From CAYMZB01 sp964394845 (lineage in GTDB: Bacteria; Patescibacteriota; Microgenomatia; Daviesbacterales; UBA10151): a DNA stretch of 11,134 bases. The notes under the pieces were generated by a model that worked only from the letters and a program-made list of their open reading frames with translations, searched no databases and was not told the DNA's origin. This document shows, piece after piece, positions 1 to 7,022 of this stretch. The stretch spans positions 1 through 11,134 of the forward strand of contig CAYMZB010000049.1 of assembly GCA_964394845.1 (NCBI GenBank). The letters run 5' to 3'. The position numbers were made by a program, and so were the translations under genes. The stretch's first letter is position 1; every line of letters starts with the position of its first letter.

Positions 1-1
1 G

Positions 2-1165
2 ATTAGAGCAGCTGCGAAAAACTATCAAAATGTTTTAGTGATTGTGAGTCCTAATGATTATACAAGGATAGGAGAGTCTCTTAAGCAGGAAAATGCAACA
101 GAGGAATTAAGGCAAGACTTAGCAGCAAAAGCTTTTTATCAGCTATCTTTTTACGATAGTCAGATTGGCAATTATTTTTCAGTTGAAAAGTTTCCTGATG
201 CGCTAACTTTACCTTTAAGAAAGGTTAATAAATTAAGGTATGGTGAAAATCCTCACCAGGAGGGAGCTTTATATATAGCGCCAAAAACTAATTCTCCTCT
301 TGCTAATTTAGAAAAACTTTGGGGAAGGGCTTTGTCAGGTACTAATATAGGAGATATATATGCGGGTCTGGAAACTGTTAGACAATTTAATCAGAGCGCT
401 GCTTGTGTGATCAAACATTTAAGCCCTTGCGGGATAGCTTTGGGTAAAGATGCAACAGAAAGCTTAGATAGAGCTGTAAAAGCAGATCCTGTTTCTGCTT
501 GGGGCGGAGTGATAGTAATTAATAAACCAATGGATCTAAAAACAGCAGAGATTGTGGCTAGGTTTAAGCAGGAAAGTGAGGGAAATATAGATATTGTGGC
601 AGTTCCCTCAATTTCTGATGAAGCGCTGGCATTACTTCAAGGGATTAGAAAAAGTATGGGAATTTATACATTTGGTGAAATTCCGGGAGAAAGAACCGAA
701 AAATGGGATTTGAAATATTTTGCCGGGGGAGTTTTATTGCAAGATTTTGATGATAATGCAGAAAGTAGCTTTAAAGATTGGAAAGTAGTAACCAAAAATA
801 AACCAACAGATAAGCAATTGGAATTAATGAAGTTTGGTTTTCAAGCAGTTAAAGCTGTTAGATCTAACGCAGTGATTGTAGTAGATAAGGATTTATCAAT
901 GACCAGGGGAATTGGTTCCGGACAAACCTCAAGAGTTGGGGCTACTAAGATTGCTTTAGAGCAAGCAGGAAATTTTTGCAAGGGCGGAATTTTGATCAGT
1001 GACAGCTTTTTCCCTTTTGATGATTCTGTTAGACTAGCTGCAAAGTATGGGATTAGTGCTATAGTAGAGCAAGGAGGGTCTGTGAATGATAAATTATCAA
1101 TTGATGCTGCTAATGAGGCAAACATACCAATGATATTTACCAACAGAAGGGCTTTCCGACATTAA
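2..1165 (+). CDS. purH: Bifunctional AICAR transformylase / IMP cyclohydrolase PurH, 5' end cut by window
   Basis: PurH does the last two steps of IMP synthesis: formylation of AICAR with 10-formyl-THF, then ring closure. The frame is open from base 2 and its first visible residues (IRAAAKNYQNVL) match the end of the MGS-like cyclohydrolase domain, so the GTG at 38 is an internal valine and not the start. About 387 residues are visible; roughly 110-135 N-terminal residues, holding most of the cyclohydrolase domain, lie outside. The transformylase part is complete. Fragment numbering: RYGENPHQ at 79-86, the catalytic Lys-His pair in IKHLSPCG at 138-139, DPVSAWGG near 162, GIGSGQTSRV at 303-312, DSFFPFDD near 334, and the usual FRH end at 385-387. 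The common LSYNN loop reads LSGTN here. It is followed after 1 bp by purB, as part of a purine operon. Identification is firm; the cyclohydrolase activity cannot be judged from this window. Confidence 0.96.
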   Translation: MRAAAKNYQNVLVIVSPNDYTRIGESLKQENATEELRQDLAAKAFYQLSFYDSQIGNYFSVEKFPDALTLPLRKVNKLRYGENPHQEGALYIAPKTNSPLANLEKLWGRALSGTNIGDIYAGLETVRQFNQSAACVIKHLSPCGIALGKDATESLDRAVKADPVSAWGGVIVINKPMDLKTAEIVARFKQESEGNIDIVAVPSISDEALALLQGIRKSMGIYTFGEIPGERTEKWDLKYFAGGVLLQDFDDNAESSFKDWKVVTKNKPTDKQLELMKFGFQAVKAVRSNAVIVVDKDLSMTRGIGSGQTSRVGATKIALEQAGNFCKGGILISDSFFPFDDSVRLAAKYGISAIVEQGGSVNDKLSIDAANEANIPMIFTNRRAFRH

Positions 1166-1166
1166 T

Positions 1167-2555
1167 ATGAAAGACTTTTCTCCCTTTTCTAGTCCATTTT
1201 CCTGGAGGTATGGTTCGAGAGATATGAGGAAGATATTTTCTGAAGAAAACAAATACAAAATTTGGAGAAAAGTTTGGGTAGAACTTGCCAGAGCACAAAA
1301 TAAATTAGGGTTGGTTTCCAAAGAAGAGCTGGATGATCTTGAAAAGCATCAAGCAGAAATAGACATTGAAAGAATTTGGGAGATAGAAAAAGATACAAAA
1401 CATGATGTAGTGGCTGCCATAAAAGAATTTGCAGAGAAAGCCAAAATTGGGGGAGGTAAAATCCACCTTGGCGCTACCAGTATGGATATTTCTGATAATG
1501 CTGAAACAATCAGAATTTTGGAAGCTCTAAGTTTAGTAGAAAAGCAATTGACTGCTCTTATAAAAATATTCGGTAAAAAAATAACAACATACTCTGACTT
1601 TGTTTGTATGGGATATACTCACTTGCAGCCGGCAGAACCAACAACTTTAGGCTACAGATTTTCCTTTTATGCTCAGGATTTGTTGATGGATTTGGAGTTT
1701 TTACAATTTGTTAAAAATAATCTAAAAAGTAAAGGGATTAAAGGTGCAGTGGGAACTTCTGCAAGTTATGTGAGTTTATTGGATTTGGATAAAGCTGAAC
1801 AAATGGAACAGAGAATAATGGAAGAATTGGGGGTAAATCCAGCTGAGATAACAAATCAAACTGCCCCCAGAAAAGTAGAAGTCTGGTTAGGTAATTTACT
1901 TTCATCAATTGCACAGTCTTTATATAAATTTGCCTTTGATTTAAGAGTAATGCAATCACCCGGGTTTGGAGAATGGCAAGAACCGTTTGGCAAATCCCAA
2001 GTAGGTTCTTCAGCAATGCCTTTTAAGAAAAATCCAGTGGTCGCTGAAAAGATCTGTTCGCTTAGTCGGTTGGTTGTTAATTTATCAAGGACAACATGGG
2101 ATAATGCTGCTCATATGTTATTGGAGCGAACTCTTGATGATTCTGCGAATAGACGAATTGTGATTCCGGAAATGTTTTTGAGTCTTGATGAAACACTAGA
2201 ATCATCTACAAAAATTGTTAATGAGTTAATTATTAACGATAAACGAATTAAGAAAAACTTAAAGATTTACTGGCCATTTTCTGCAACTGAGGGAATAATA
2301 ATTGAAGCTGTTAAAAAAGGCGCAGACAGGCAAAAAATGCATGAGGAGTTAAGACAGATTTCCATGAGAGCATGGGAAGTTATTCAAGAAGGTAATACAA
2401 ACTCAATGGATGATTTACTGCTGGAAAATTCCTTCATAGGACAATATTTAAAACCGATAGAAATAACAGAAATTTTAGATGTCAAAAATCACATCGGTAA
2501 TGCAAAAGAAAAGTCATTGACAATTGCTAAAAAGATTGCTAGTTTAAAAAACTAA
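1167..2555 (+). CDS. purB: Adenylosuccinate lyase PurB, eukaryote-like type
   Basis: PurB removes fumarate from SAICAR (to AICAR) and from adenylosuccinate (to AMP), so it serves both IMP and AMP synthesis. The 462 residues carry all fumarase/aspartase superfamily blocks: KHD at 78-80, IHLGATS at 99-105, THLQPAEPTT at 151-160 with the acid histidine H152, and the signature GSSAMPFKKNP at 280-290. S281 and K287 align with human ADSL S289 and K295. TLDDSANRR at 322-330 binds substrate. The N-terminus (SPFSSPFSWRYGSRDM), RTLDDSANRR and KGADRQKMHE resemble animal ADSL more than the roughly 430-residue Bacillus-type PurB. The ATG at 1167 is 1 bp after the purH stop and gives the expected family N-terminus. 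An AGAAGG lies 16 bases upstream, too far to be a normal ribosome site. The function is near certain; its placement in the eukaryote-like subfamily is from remembered sequences. Confidence 0.96.
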   Translation: MKDFSPFSSPFSWRYGSRDMRKIFSEENKYKIWRKVWVELARAQNKLGLVSKEELDDLEKHQAEIDIERIWEIEKDTKHDVVAAIKEFAEKAKIGGGKIHLGATSMDISDNAETIRILEALSLVEKQLTALIKIFGKKITTYSDFVCMGYTHLQPAEPTTLGYRFSFYAQDLLMDLEFLQFVKNNLKSKGIKGAVGTSASYVSLLDLDKAEQMEQRIMEELGVNPAEITNQTAPRKVEVWLGNLLSSIAQSLYKFAFDLRVMQSPGFGEWQEPFGKSQVGSSAMPFKKNPVVAEKICSLSRLVVNLSRTTWDNAAHMLLERTLDDSANRRIVIPEMFLSLDETLESSTKIVNELIINDKRIKKNLKIYWPFSATEGIIIEAVKKGADRQKMHEELRQISMRAWEVIQEGNTNSMDDLLLENSFIGQYLKPIEITEILDVKNHIGNAKEKSLTIAKKIASLKN

Positions 2556-2559
2556 ATAC

Positions 2560-3075
2560 ATGAAAAAAGTTTTAGTCATTTGTGCATCTGATTCTGATTT
2601 GCCTATTATGTCAGAGGCAGGGAAAGTTTTGGAAGAATTTGGAATAGAATATGAAATGACTATTTCTTCTGCGCATAGATCTCCTGATAGAACTGTAGAA
2701 TTGGTTGAGGATGCATCAAAAATTGGAGTAAAAGTTCTTATTTGCGGAGCAGGTTTGGCAGCACATTTGGCCGGAGTTGTGGCAGCCCACTTTCCGCTCC
2801 CTGTGATAGGGATTCCCTTAAAAGCCGGAGCATTAAATGGGATTGATGCGCTTTTAGCAACTATGCAGATGCCTCCGGGAATTCCAGTTGCAACAGTCGG
2901 AATTGATATGGCAAAAAATGCCGGACTTTTGGCTGTACAAATTTTGGCAACTTCAGATAAAAATTTAGAAGAAAAATTAGTTGAATATAAAAAAGGTTTA
3001 GCTGAAGGAGTTGAAAAAAAAGCTGGCAAATTAAGTGAACTGGGTTTGGAGGGTTACCTGTCCGGGAAAAAATGA
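2560..3075 (+). CDS. purE: N5-carboxyaminoimidazole ribonucleotide mutase PurE (class I)
   Basis: PurE moves the carboxyl group of N5-CAIR to C4 to give CAIR. The 171 residues match class I PurE in length and order: the phosphate-binding start CASDSDLPIM at 8-17, catalytic H39 in SAHRSPD, the glycine loop GAGLAAHLAG at 63-72, then VIGIPL, ALNGIDALL and MPPGIPVATV at 104-113. SAHR and the ALNG block place it with the bacterial mutases, not with the animal AIR carboxylases. Two loops differ from the usual form: MGSxSD reads CASDSD, and GAGGAAHLPGM reads GAGLAAHLAGV. Class I enzymes need N5-CAIR from PurK, which is not in this window. The ATG lies 4 bp after the purB stop with no Shine-Dalgarno sequence; the TGA stop overlaps the purC ATG in ATGA, implying coupled translation. 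Helical tail residues 135-165 are ordinary. Confidence 0.93.
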   Translation: MKKVLVICASDSDLPIMSEAGKVLEEFGIEYEMTISSAHRSPDRTVELVEDASKIGVKVLICGAGLAAHLAGVVAAHFPLPVIGIPLKAGALNGIDALLATMQMPPGIPVATVGIDMAKNAGLLAVQILATSDKNLEEKLVEYKKGLAEGVEKKAGKLSELGLEGYLSGKK

Positions 3076-4049
3076 TTAGCAAAAAAAAGGTAATTGAAAA
3101 TATTCCCAACGTACTAAAATCAGTAGATATCTCAGGCTTTGGAGAAAAAAAACAAGGTAAGGTTAGAGATTTGTATATTTTAAATCAAAGAAGAGTTTTT
3201 ATTACCACAGATAGACAATCTGCTTTTGACAAAGTATTAGGGTTTATTCCGTTTAAAGGCCAGGTATTAACTTTGTTATCAGCATTTTGGTTTGATAAAA
3301 CAAAAGATATTATTCAAAATCATTTAATTTCACAACCAGATCCAAATGTTTTATTGGTTAAAGAATGTAAATTAATACCGATTGAAATGGTTGTAAGAGG
3401 GTATATTACCGGTGTGACAGATACCTCAATTTGGGGATCTTATGAAAAAGGAGAAAGAGTAATTTATGGCATTAAATTTCCTGATGGCTTAAAGAAAAAT
3501 CAAAAACTAAAAGCAGCTGTAATTACTCCAACAACCAAAGCAGATTTTGGCCAACACGATGAGAGATTAACAGAAAAAGAAATTCTCCAAAGGAGAATTG
3601 TTTCCCCTAGACTTTGGAGACAGATGAAAAATGCAGCCTTAGAACTTTTTGCCAGAGGTCAAAAAATTTGTAAAAAGGCAGGAATAATTTTAGTTGATAC
3701 AAAGTATGAATTTGGGACAGATGAAAAGGGCAAGTTAATACTGATTGATGAAATTCATACTCCGGACTCTTCAAGATACTGGATAAATAAAACTTATAAA
3801 GAAAGATTCTCCTCCGGAGAAGAGCCGGAAAGCTATGATAAAGAACCCTTAAGAATTTGGTTTAAAGAGCAAGGCTATACAGGTGCGGGGAAAATACCTA
3901 AGATGCCTCCGGAATTTTTGGCGAAAATAAGCATGCTTTATATGAGCATATATGAAAAAATTACAGGCAAGAAATTTGTGCCTGATATGAGCAAAAATGT
4001 AAACAAACGCATTAAACAAAACCTTAATAAGTTTGCAAAGACAGGTTAA
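3072..4049 (+). CDS. purC: SAICAR synthetase PurC, long ADE1-like form
   Basis: PurC joins CAIR with aspartate using ATP to form SAICAR. At 325 residues it is longer than the roughly 240-residue Bacillus or E. coli type and nearer to yeast Ade1 (306). Motifs in order: the ATP-loop GKVRD at 29-33, ITTDRQSAFD at 44-53, VVRGYITG at 107-114, ITPTTKAD near 151, VDTKYEFG at 208-215, and the signature DEIHTPDSSRYW at 226-237 that binds metal and substrate. The C-terminal stretch 255-300 (SYDKEPLR, then a PPEF helix) is typical of the long form. The start overlaps the purE stop by 4 bases (ATGA), and the next gene, prs, begins 29 bp downstream with its own promoter overlapping the purC 3' end. No odd residues were seen in the active site. 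Confidence 0.96.
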   Translation: MISKKKVIENIPNVLKSVDISGFGEKKQGKVRDLYILNQRRVFITTDRQSAFDKVLGFIPFKGQVLTLLSAFWFDKTKDIIQNHLISQPDPNVLLVKECKLIPIEMVVRGYITGVTDTSIWGSYEKGERVIYGIKFPDGLKKNQKLKAAVITPTTKADFGQHDERLTEKEILQRRIVSPRLWRQMKNAALELFARGQKICKKAGIILVDTKYEFGTDEKGKLILIDEIHTPDSSRYWINKTYKERFSSGEEPESYDKEPLRIWFKEQGYTGAGKIPKMPPEFLAKISMLYMSIYEKITGKKFVPDMSKNVNKRIKQNLNKFAKTG

Positions 4050-4061
4050 AAACAGTATACT
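4033..4061 (+). promoter_or_regulatory. Predicted sigma70-type promoter of prs
   Basis: TTGCAA at 4033-4038 and TATACT at 4056-4061 are separated by exactly 17 bp. The -35 box lies inside the last codons of purC. Transcription would start near 4068, about 11 bases before the prs ATG, leaving almost no leader. This allows prs to be expressed apart from the upstream purine genes. Prediction from sequence only. Confidence 0.55.
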
Positions 4062-4078
4062 TTAATTTAAGCTTTTTT

Positions 4079-5059
4079 ATGGCAAACAGCAACGGCTTTG
4101 TACTTTTAACAGGATCTGCAAATTTAGGCCTTGCGCAGAATGTTGCCCGCATTTTAGGCAAAGATGTTGACGAGACTGTTACTGTTTTTGCTGACGGTGA
4201 AAAAAGAATTATTATCCCTGAAAATTTACGTAAACGTGATGTTTTTATAATTCAACCAACTTGTCCACCGGTTGACACAAACATTATGGAACTCTTGCTA
4301 ATAATAGATGCGGTAAAAAGAGCCTCTGCTGCAGAAATTTCAGCGGTCATCCCTTATTTTGGGTATTCAAGGCAGGACAGAAAAGACAGGCCACGGGTTC
4401 CCATATCTGCGGCTTTGATTGGAAGGTTGATTGAATTTGCAGGAGCTGACCGGATTTTAACCGTTGATATTCATAGTGAACAACAACCCGGATTCGTTGA
4501 AATTCCCTGGGATAATCTATATAGCAGTTATTCGCTTCTTCCGGAACTAAAAAAATATTTTGGATCAGATTCGGTTATCGCGTCTCCTGATAAAGGCGGA
4601 GTGCCTAAAGCCACATTTTACGCTGATTTACTGGATGCTGCCGGAGTGGCAATAGTTTATAAGGAAAGGGATGTTATGAGTAGGAATGAGAGTAAGGTTT
4701 TGGATATGATAGGTGATGTGAACGGGAAAAATGTATTGATTGTTGATGATATGATAGATACTGCCGGAACTATCTGCGATGCTGCAAAACAGATTAAAGA
4801 AAGAGGGGCAAAAAGCGTATCTGTTGCTGCTACCCATGGGCTATTTTCCGGTAACGCACCGGAAAAAATTGAATCTGCGAACTTAGAAAGAATCTTTATT
4901 ACAGATACAGTCCCGATTAGAAAAGAAATGCTTGCAAACCCAAAGCTAGTGGTAATTTCTGTTGCTAATCTTTTGGCAGAAGCTATAAATTGTATTTATA
5001 ATGGTGATTCTATTTCGGAGAAGTTAATTCCTAAAACTCACAAACAAGAAAGAAATTAA
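4079..5059 (+). CDS. prs: Ribose-phosphate pyrophosphokinase (PRPP synthetase)
   Basis: Prs transfers pyrophosphate from ATP to ribose 5-phosphate, giving PRPP, the starting material for purines, pyrimidines, histidine and NAD. The 326 residues hold the class I pattern: FADGE near 37-41, YFGYSRQDRKDRPRVPISA around 93-111, the metal and substrate site DIHSEQ at 130-135 (usually D-L-H-A-x-Q), SPDKGG at 169-174, the flexible-loop YKERD at 194-198 with the catalytic Lys/Arg pair, and the PRPP loop VLIVDDMIDTAGT at 219-231. ATHGLFSG at 251-258 closes the usual set. It has its own promoter and no Shine-Dalgarno site before the ATG (the bases before it are a T-run). Its TAA overlaps the TAA of the convergent purM in TTAA. 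Function is certain at family level. Confidence 0.97.
   Translation: MANSNGFVLLTGSANLGLAQNVARILGKDVDETVTVFADGEKRIIIPENLRKRDVFIIQPTCPPVDTNIMELLLIIDAVKRASAAEISAVIPYFGYSRQDRKDRPRVPISAALIGRLIEFAGADRILTVDIHSEQQPGFVEIPWDNLYSSYSLLPELKKYFGSDSVIASPDKGGVPKATFYADLLDAAGVAIVYKERDVMSRNESKVLDMIGDVNGKNVLIVDDMIDTAGTICDAAKQIKERGAKSVSVAATHGLFSGNAPEKIESANLERIFITDTVPIRKEMLANPKLVVISVANLLAEAINCIYNGDSISEKLIPKTHKQERN
4844..4866. repeat. Perfect 9-bp hairpin inside prs
   Basis: TTTTCCGGT at 4844-4852 and ACCGGAAAA at 4858-4866 are exact reverse complements around a 5-base loop. They lie in the codons for LFSGNAPEK near residues 255-263. Neither strand has a T-tract after the stem, so it is not a standard terminator. 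It may be chance, or a structure for messages of either strand. Confidence 0.4.
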
Positions 5060-6165
5060 CGTAGGTTTAAAGTTTTACCTTTGAAGGTAATATTTTTTGG
5101 TTTTATTACAACTTGCCTTTCACCTTCTTCAATTAATCCAGCGTCTAATCCCTCAAATCCATTTTGATCAACAATCCCCAAAGCTTTTTTCATATCTTCT
5201 TTAGGTAAAAATATTGCATTATCTTGACCCATGTTGTAAGTTTGGTATATTTCATAATCATCTATCTGGGCAACTTTCTGTATAAATTTAAAAATTTCCA
5301 GTGGCTCAAAGATGTTCTCAATAATATAGGTGAAGTTCTGTTTTGATCTCATAATTTTTCTAAGTCCATGACCTGTTATATTAGTTATGTAATGCAGGTT
5401 TAACTTTGCATCTAATAAATCCTGTACAACTTTTGCATAAATATTTGATTTGGTAAGCAGAGCTTCTCCGTATAAAGTACCATCTGGTAATTTTGTTGCA
5501 TACCCCTCAGGAAGTTTTTTTGCTAATGCTCTTGTTAAAGATATCCCATTTGCATTTACACCATTACTTTTTAACAGAAGTATTCGATCGCCATGAGATA
5601 ATCTTGTTTCCACCAGAAGTCTTTTTTCTGATTTTATAACCCCAACACAAGAACCGGCTAAATTAATCGTATTTGGTTCTATAATTCCTTTTGAAGTAGA
5701 AGTTTCTCCACCACCCCAAGTAGCTCCGGCCAGATTACAAGCATCTACCCAACCTTTAATAAAATCTTTTGTTCTTTCCTTATCTTGTAAAAAACTATTA
5801 TCCTCAACAGACCAGAAAGCGTGTACTACTAACGGTTTTGCTCCAACAGTTGAAATGTCATTTATAAAAGTTGCAACAGTATCATGGGCGATTATGTTGT
5901 AATAAGTTTTACCAGTTATCTTTCTTAATTCATCTGCAATTAAGTTTTTGGTTCCAAGGCACTCAATAACTGATGCCATATAAACATCATTTTGCTTCCA
6001 GACAAATGCTGGTTCACCCCTGGTTTGAGAGACTTCATCGAATCCGGCCTGTTTTAGATTTTTTGCAGTGTTTAGTGCAGCTTGTTGAGAGAGTTTGTTT
6101 ACAGGATCTTTTGTATTATAATCATCTCCTACTTGAGAGTAGGTAATAGACTTATTAGTCGTCAT
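5056..6165 (-). CDS. purM: Phosphoribosylformylglycinamidine cyclo-ligase (AIR synthase) PurM
   Basis: PurM closes FGAM to AIR with ATP, step five of purine synthesis. From the ATG at 6165 it has 369 residues, close to the family's usual 340-370. An upstream TTG at 6189 is also in frame but would overlap the preceding gene by 17 bases, and the product would gain only eight residues, so I chose the ATG (7 bp after that gene's stop). Motifs: SQVGDDYNTKDP at 10-21, HDTVATFINDISTVGAKPL at 94-112 (as in PurM 'D-T-V-A-x-x-x-N-D-x-x-x-x-G-A'), GGGETS at 151-156, NLAGSCVGV near 168, LKSNGVNANGISLTR around 198-212, ITGHGL at 263-268, and YNMGQDN at 310-316. ITGHGL replaces the more common ITGGGL. It is the last gene of a FIST-kinase-receiver operon and converges on prs. 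Confidence 0.9.
   Translation of the reverse strand: MTTNKSITYSQVGDDYNTKDPVNKLSQQAALNTAKNLKQAGFDEVSQTRGEPAFVWKQNDVYMASVIECLGTKNLIADELRKITGKTYYNIIAHDTVATFINDISTVGAKPLVVHAFWSVEDNSFLQDKERTKDFIKGWVDACNLAGATWGGGETSTSKGIIEPNTINLAGSCVGVIKSEKRLLVETRLSHGDRILLLKSNGVNANGISLTRALAKKLPEGYATKLPDGTLYGEALLTKSNIYAKVVQDLLDAKLNLHYITNITGHGLRKIMRSKQNFTYIIENIFEPLEIFKFIQKVAQIDDYEIYQTYNMGQDNAIFLPKEDMKKALGIVDQNGFEGLDAGLIEEGERQVVIKPKNITFKGKTLNLR
5075..5098 (+). terminator. Possible rho-independent terminator of the purine/prs transcript, inside purM 3' end
   Basis: TTACCT at 5075-5080 pairs with AGGTAA at 5085-5090 across a four-base loop (TTGA), then TA and six Ts at 5093-5098. The stem is short with only two G-C pairs, so strength is doubtful. 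It lies 16 bases past the prs stop, the right place for a terminator when the convergent genes leave no gap. On the other strand these bases encode the C-terminus of purM. Confidence 0.4.
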
Positions 6166-6172
6166 ATAAGAA

Positions 6173-6550
6173 TTATACTTTATCTTCAATGAAGTTTTTG
6201 ACTTCTTGGATAATTTGATCAGGGTTATAAGTAGCTTTGATTAAATATCCTATGGCCCCAAGTTTAAATCCTTGATTGATAATTGTTTCCTGTCCTAAAT
6301 TAGTCAGAAGCACTACTTTTACTTCTTTGCTTTGAGGATTTTGCTTAATTCGCTTTAAAACCTCTAATCCGTTGATACCAGGTAACATAATATCTAAAAG
6401 CACTAGATCAAATTGGTTCTGTTGCAGTGCTTGCAAGCCTTCTTCTCCGGTAGCAAAGTCTAAAATCTCAAAGCCTGCCTTATTAAATTCATCGGCATAC
6501 ATCTGACGAATCAGCTGGTCATCCTCTATCAGTAAGATCTTCTTTTTCAT
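6173..6550 (-). CDS. Single-domain CheY-like response regulator (second of two)
   Basis: This is a 125-residue receiver with no output domain. Acidic pocket E9, D10, D11; phosphate-accepting D53 in LVLLDIMLP; switch threonine T83 in VLLTNLGQ; K105 in YLIKA. All five functional positions are present, so it should be phosphorylated, most likely by the kinase encoded two genes upstream. The TNLGQ stretch and the KATYNP end are shared with the neighbouring receiver and, from memory, with receivers common in Patescibacteria. The start ATG at 6550 follows a 54-base gap containing a TATAAT, so it might also have its own promoter. The stop lies 7 bp before the chosen purM ATG. With no DNA-binding or enzyme domain, it must act on another protein or serve as a phosphate sink; its target cannot be told. 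Confidence 0.93.
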   Translation of the reverse strand: MKKKILLIEDDQLIRQMYADEFNKAGFEILDFATGEEGLQALQQNQFDLVLLDIMLPGINGLEVLKRIKQNPQSKEVKVVLLTNLGQETIINQGFKLGAIGYLIKATYNPDQIIQEVKNFIEDKV

Positions 6551-6589
6551 TTCTAAATTTTTTTTATTTTCGAAGAAAAGGGCTTATTC

Positions 6590-6595
6590 ATTATA
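6590..6595 (-). promoter_or_regulatory. Possible -10 box between the two receiver genes
   Basis: Read on the minus strand, TATAAT occurs at 6595-6590, about 40 bases before the ATG of the second receiver. I find no good -35 box at 16-18 bp; G precedes the box (TTTGTATAAT) but the TG is not spaced as in an extended -10. It could give separate expression of the second receiver and purM. Weak. Confidence 0.25.
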
Positions 6596-6604
6596 CAAAG
6601 TTGG

Positions 6605-7021
6605 TCAATCAAATACTAGAGTATCAAGATTCATCTTATAATTTGGGTTTTCCAAAAATAAATTAATTTTTTTGGTAAGATCATAAGGCTTTAATGTAGC
6701 TTTTAGTAAATAACCGGATGCGCCGTTATCAAAAGCTGCCTTTATGATTGATTTCTGTCCAAGATTCGTCAGTAAAACAATCGGGATATTTTTAGTGCTT
6801 TCAATCGCTCTCAATTTTTTTAAGAGCATAATTCCATTTATTTTTGGAAGCATGATATCAAGTAAAATCAGATCCGGTTGATTTTGAGCAAACTTTAAAC
6901 CCTCTTCGCCGTCCGAGGCCAAATAAACCTCAAAATCCGCTGATTCCAGGATTATCCTATATAAATCCCTAATGTAAAATTCGTCTTCTATTAGTAGTAT
7001 TTTCTTTTTCATTTCTTTCAT
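6605..7021 (-). CDS. Single-domain CheY-like response regulator (first of two)
   Basis: This 138-residue receiver has E12, D13, E14 in the acidic pocket, phospho-acceptor D55 in LILLDIMLP, T85 in VLLTNLGQ and K107 in YLLKA. Its first acidic pair is D-E where the neighbour has D-D. A tail of about 12 residues (NPNYKMNLDTLV) follows the last helix and holds no known domain. It is about half identical to the receiver at 6173-6550 by eye, so the two look like a tandem duplication that has since diverged. The ATG at 7021 is 1 bp after the kinase stop; a second ATG at 7012 (MKKKILLIED) would match the start of the neighbour and is just as likely. The gene ends with TGA. The output is unknown; phosphotransfer from the adjacent kinase is inferred from gene order. 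Confidence 0.93.
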   Translation of the reverse strand: MKEMKKKILLIEDEFYIRDLYRIILESADFEVYLASDGEEGLKFAQNQPDLILLDIMLPKINGIMLLKKLRAIESTKNIPIVLLTNLGQKSIIKAAFDNGASGYLLKATLKPYDLTKKINLFLENPNYKMNLDTLVFD

Positions 7022-7022
7022 G

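Noticed and set aside
38..40. GTG at 38 as the purH start
   Set aside because: The frame is open upstream to the window edge with the conserved IRAAAKN segment, so this is an internal valine.
841..1143. 100-codon open frame antisense to purH
   Set aside because: Shadow of purH codons, with no start signal and no family resemblance.
1738..2016. 92-codon antisense frame in purB
   Set aside because: Lies opposite the PurB active-site region and has no motif.
2544..3029. 161-codon open frame antisense to purE
   Set aside because: It lies entirely opposite a well-conserved gene, has no recognisable motif, and its composition (rich in Pro, Ser, Ala) is what the reverse of purE codons gives.
6166..6189. 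TTG at 6189 as the purM start
   Set aside because: It overlaps the end of the receiver gene by 17 bases and adds only eight unconserved residues; the ATG at 6165 fits better.
6551..6604. Hairpin TTTTC-TTC-GAAAA between the receiver genes as a terminator
   Set aside because: The loop is three bases, there is one G-C pair, and no T-tract follows on the transcribed strand.
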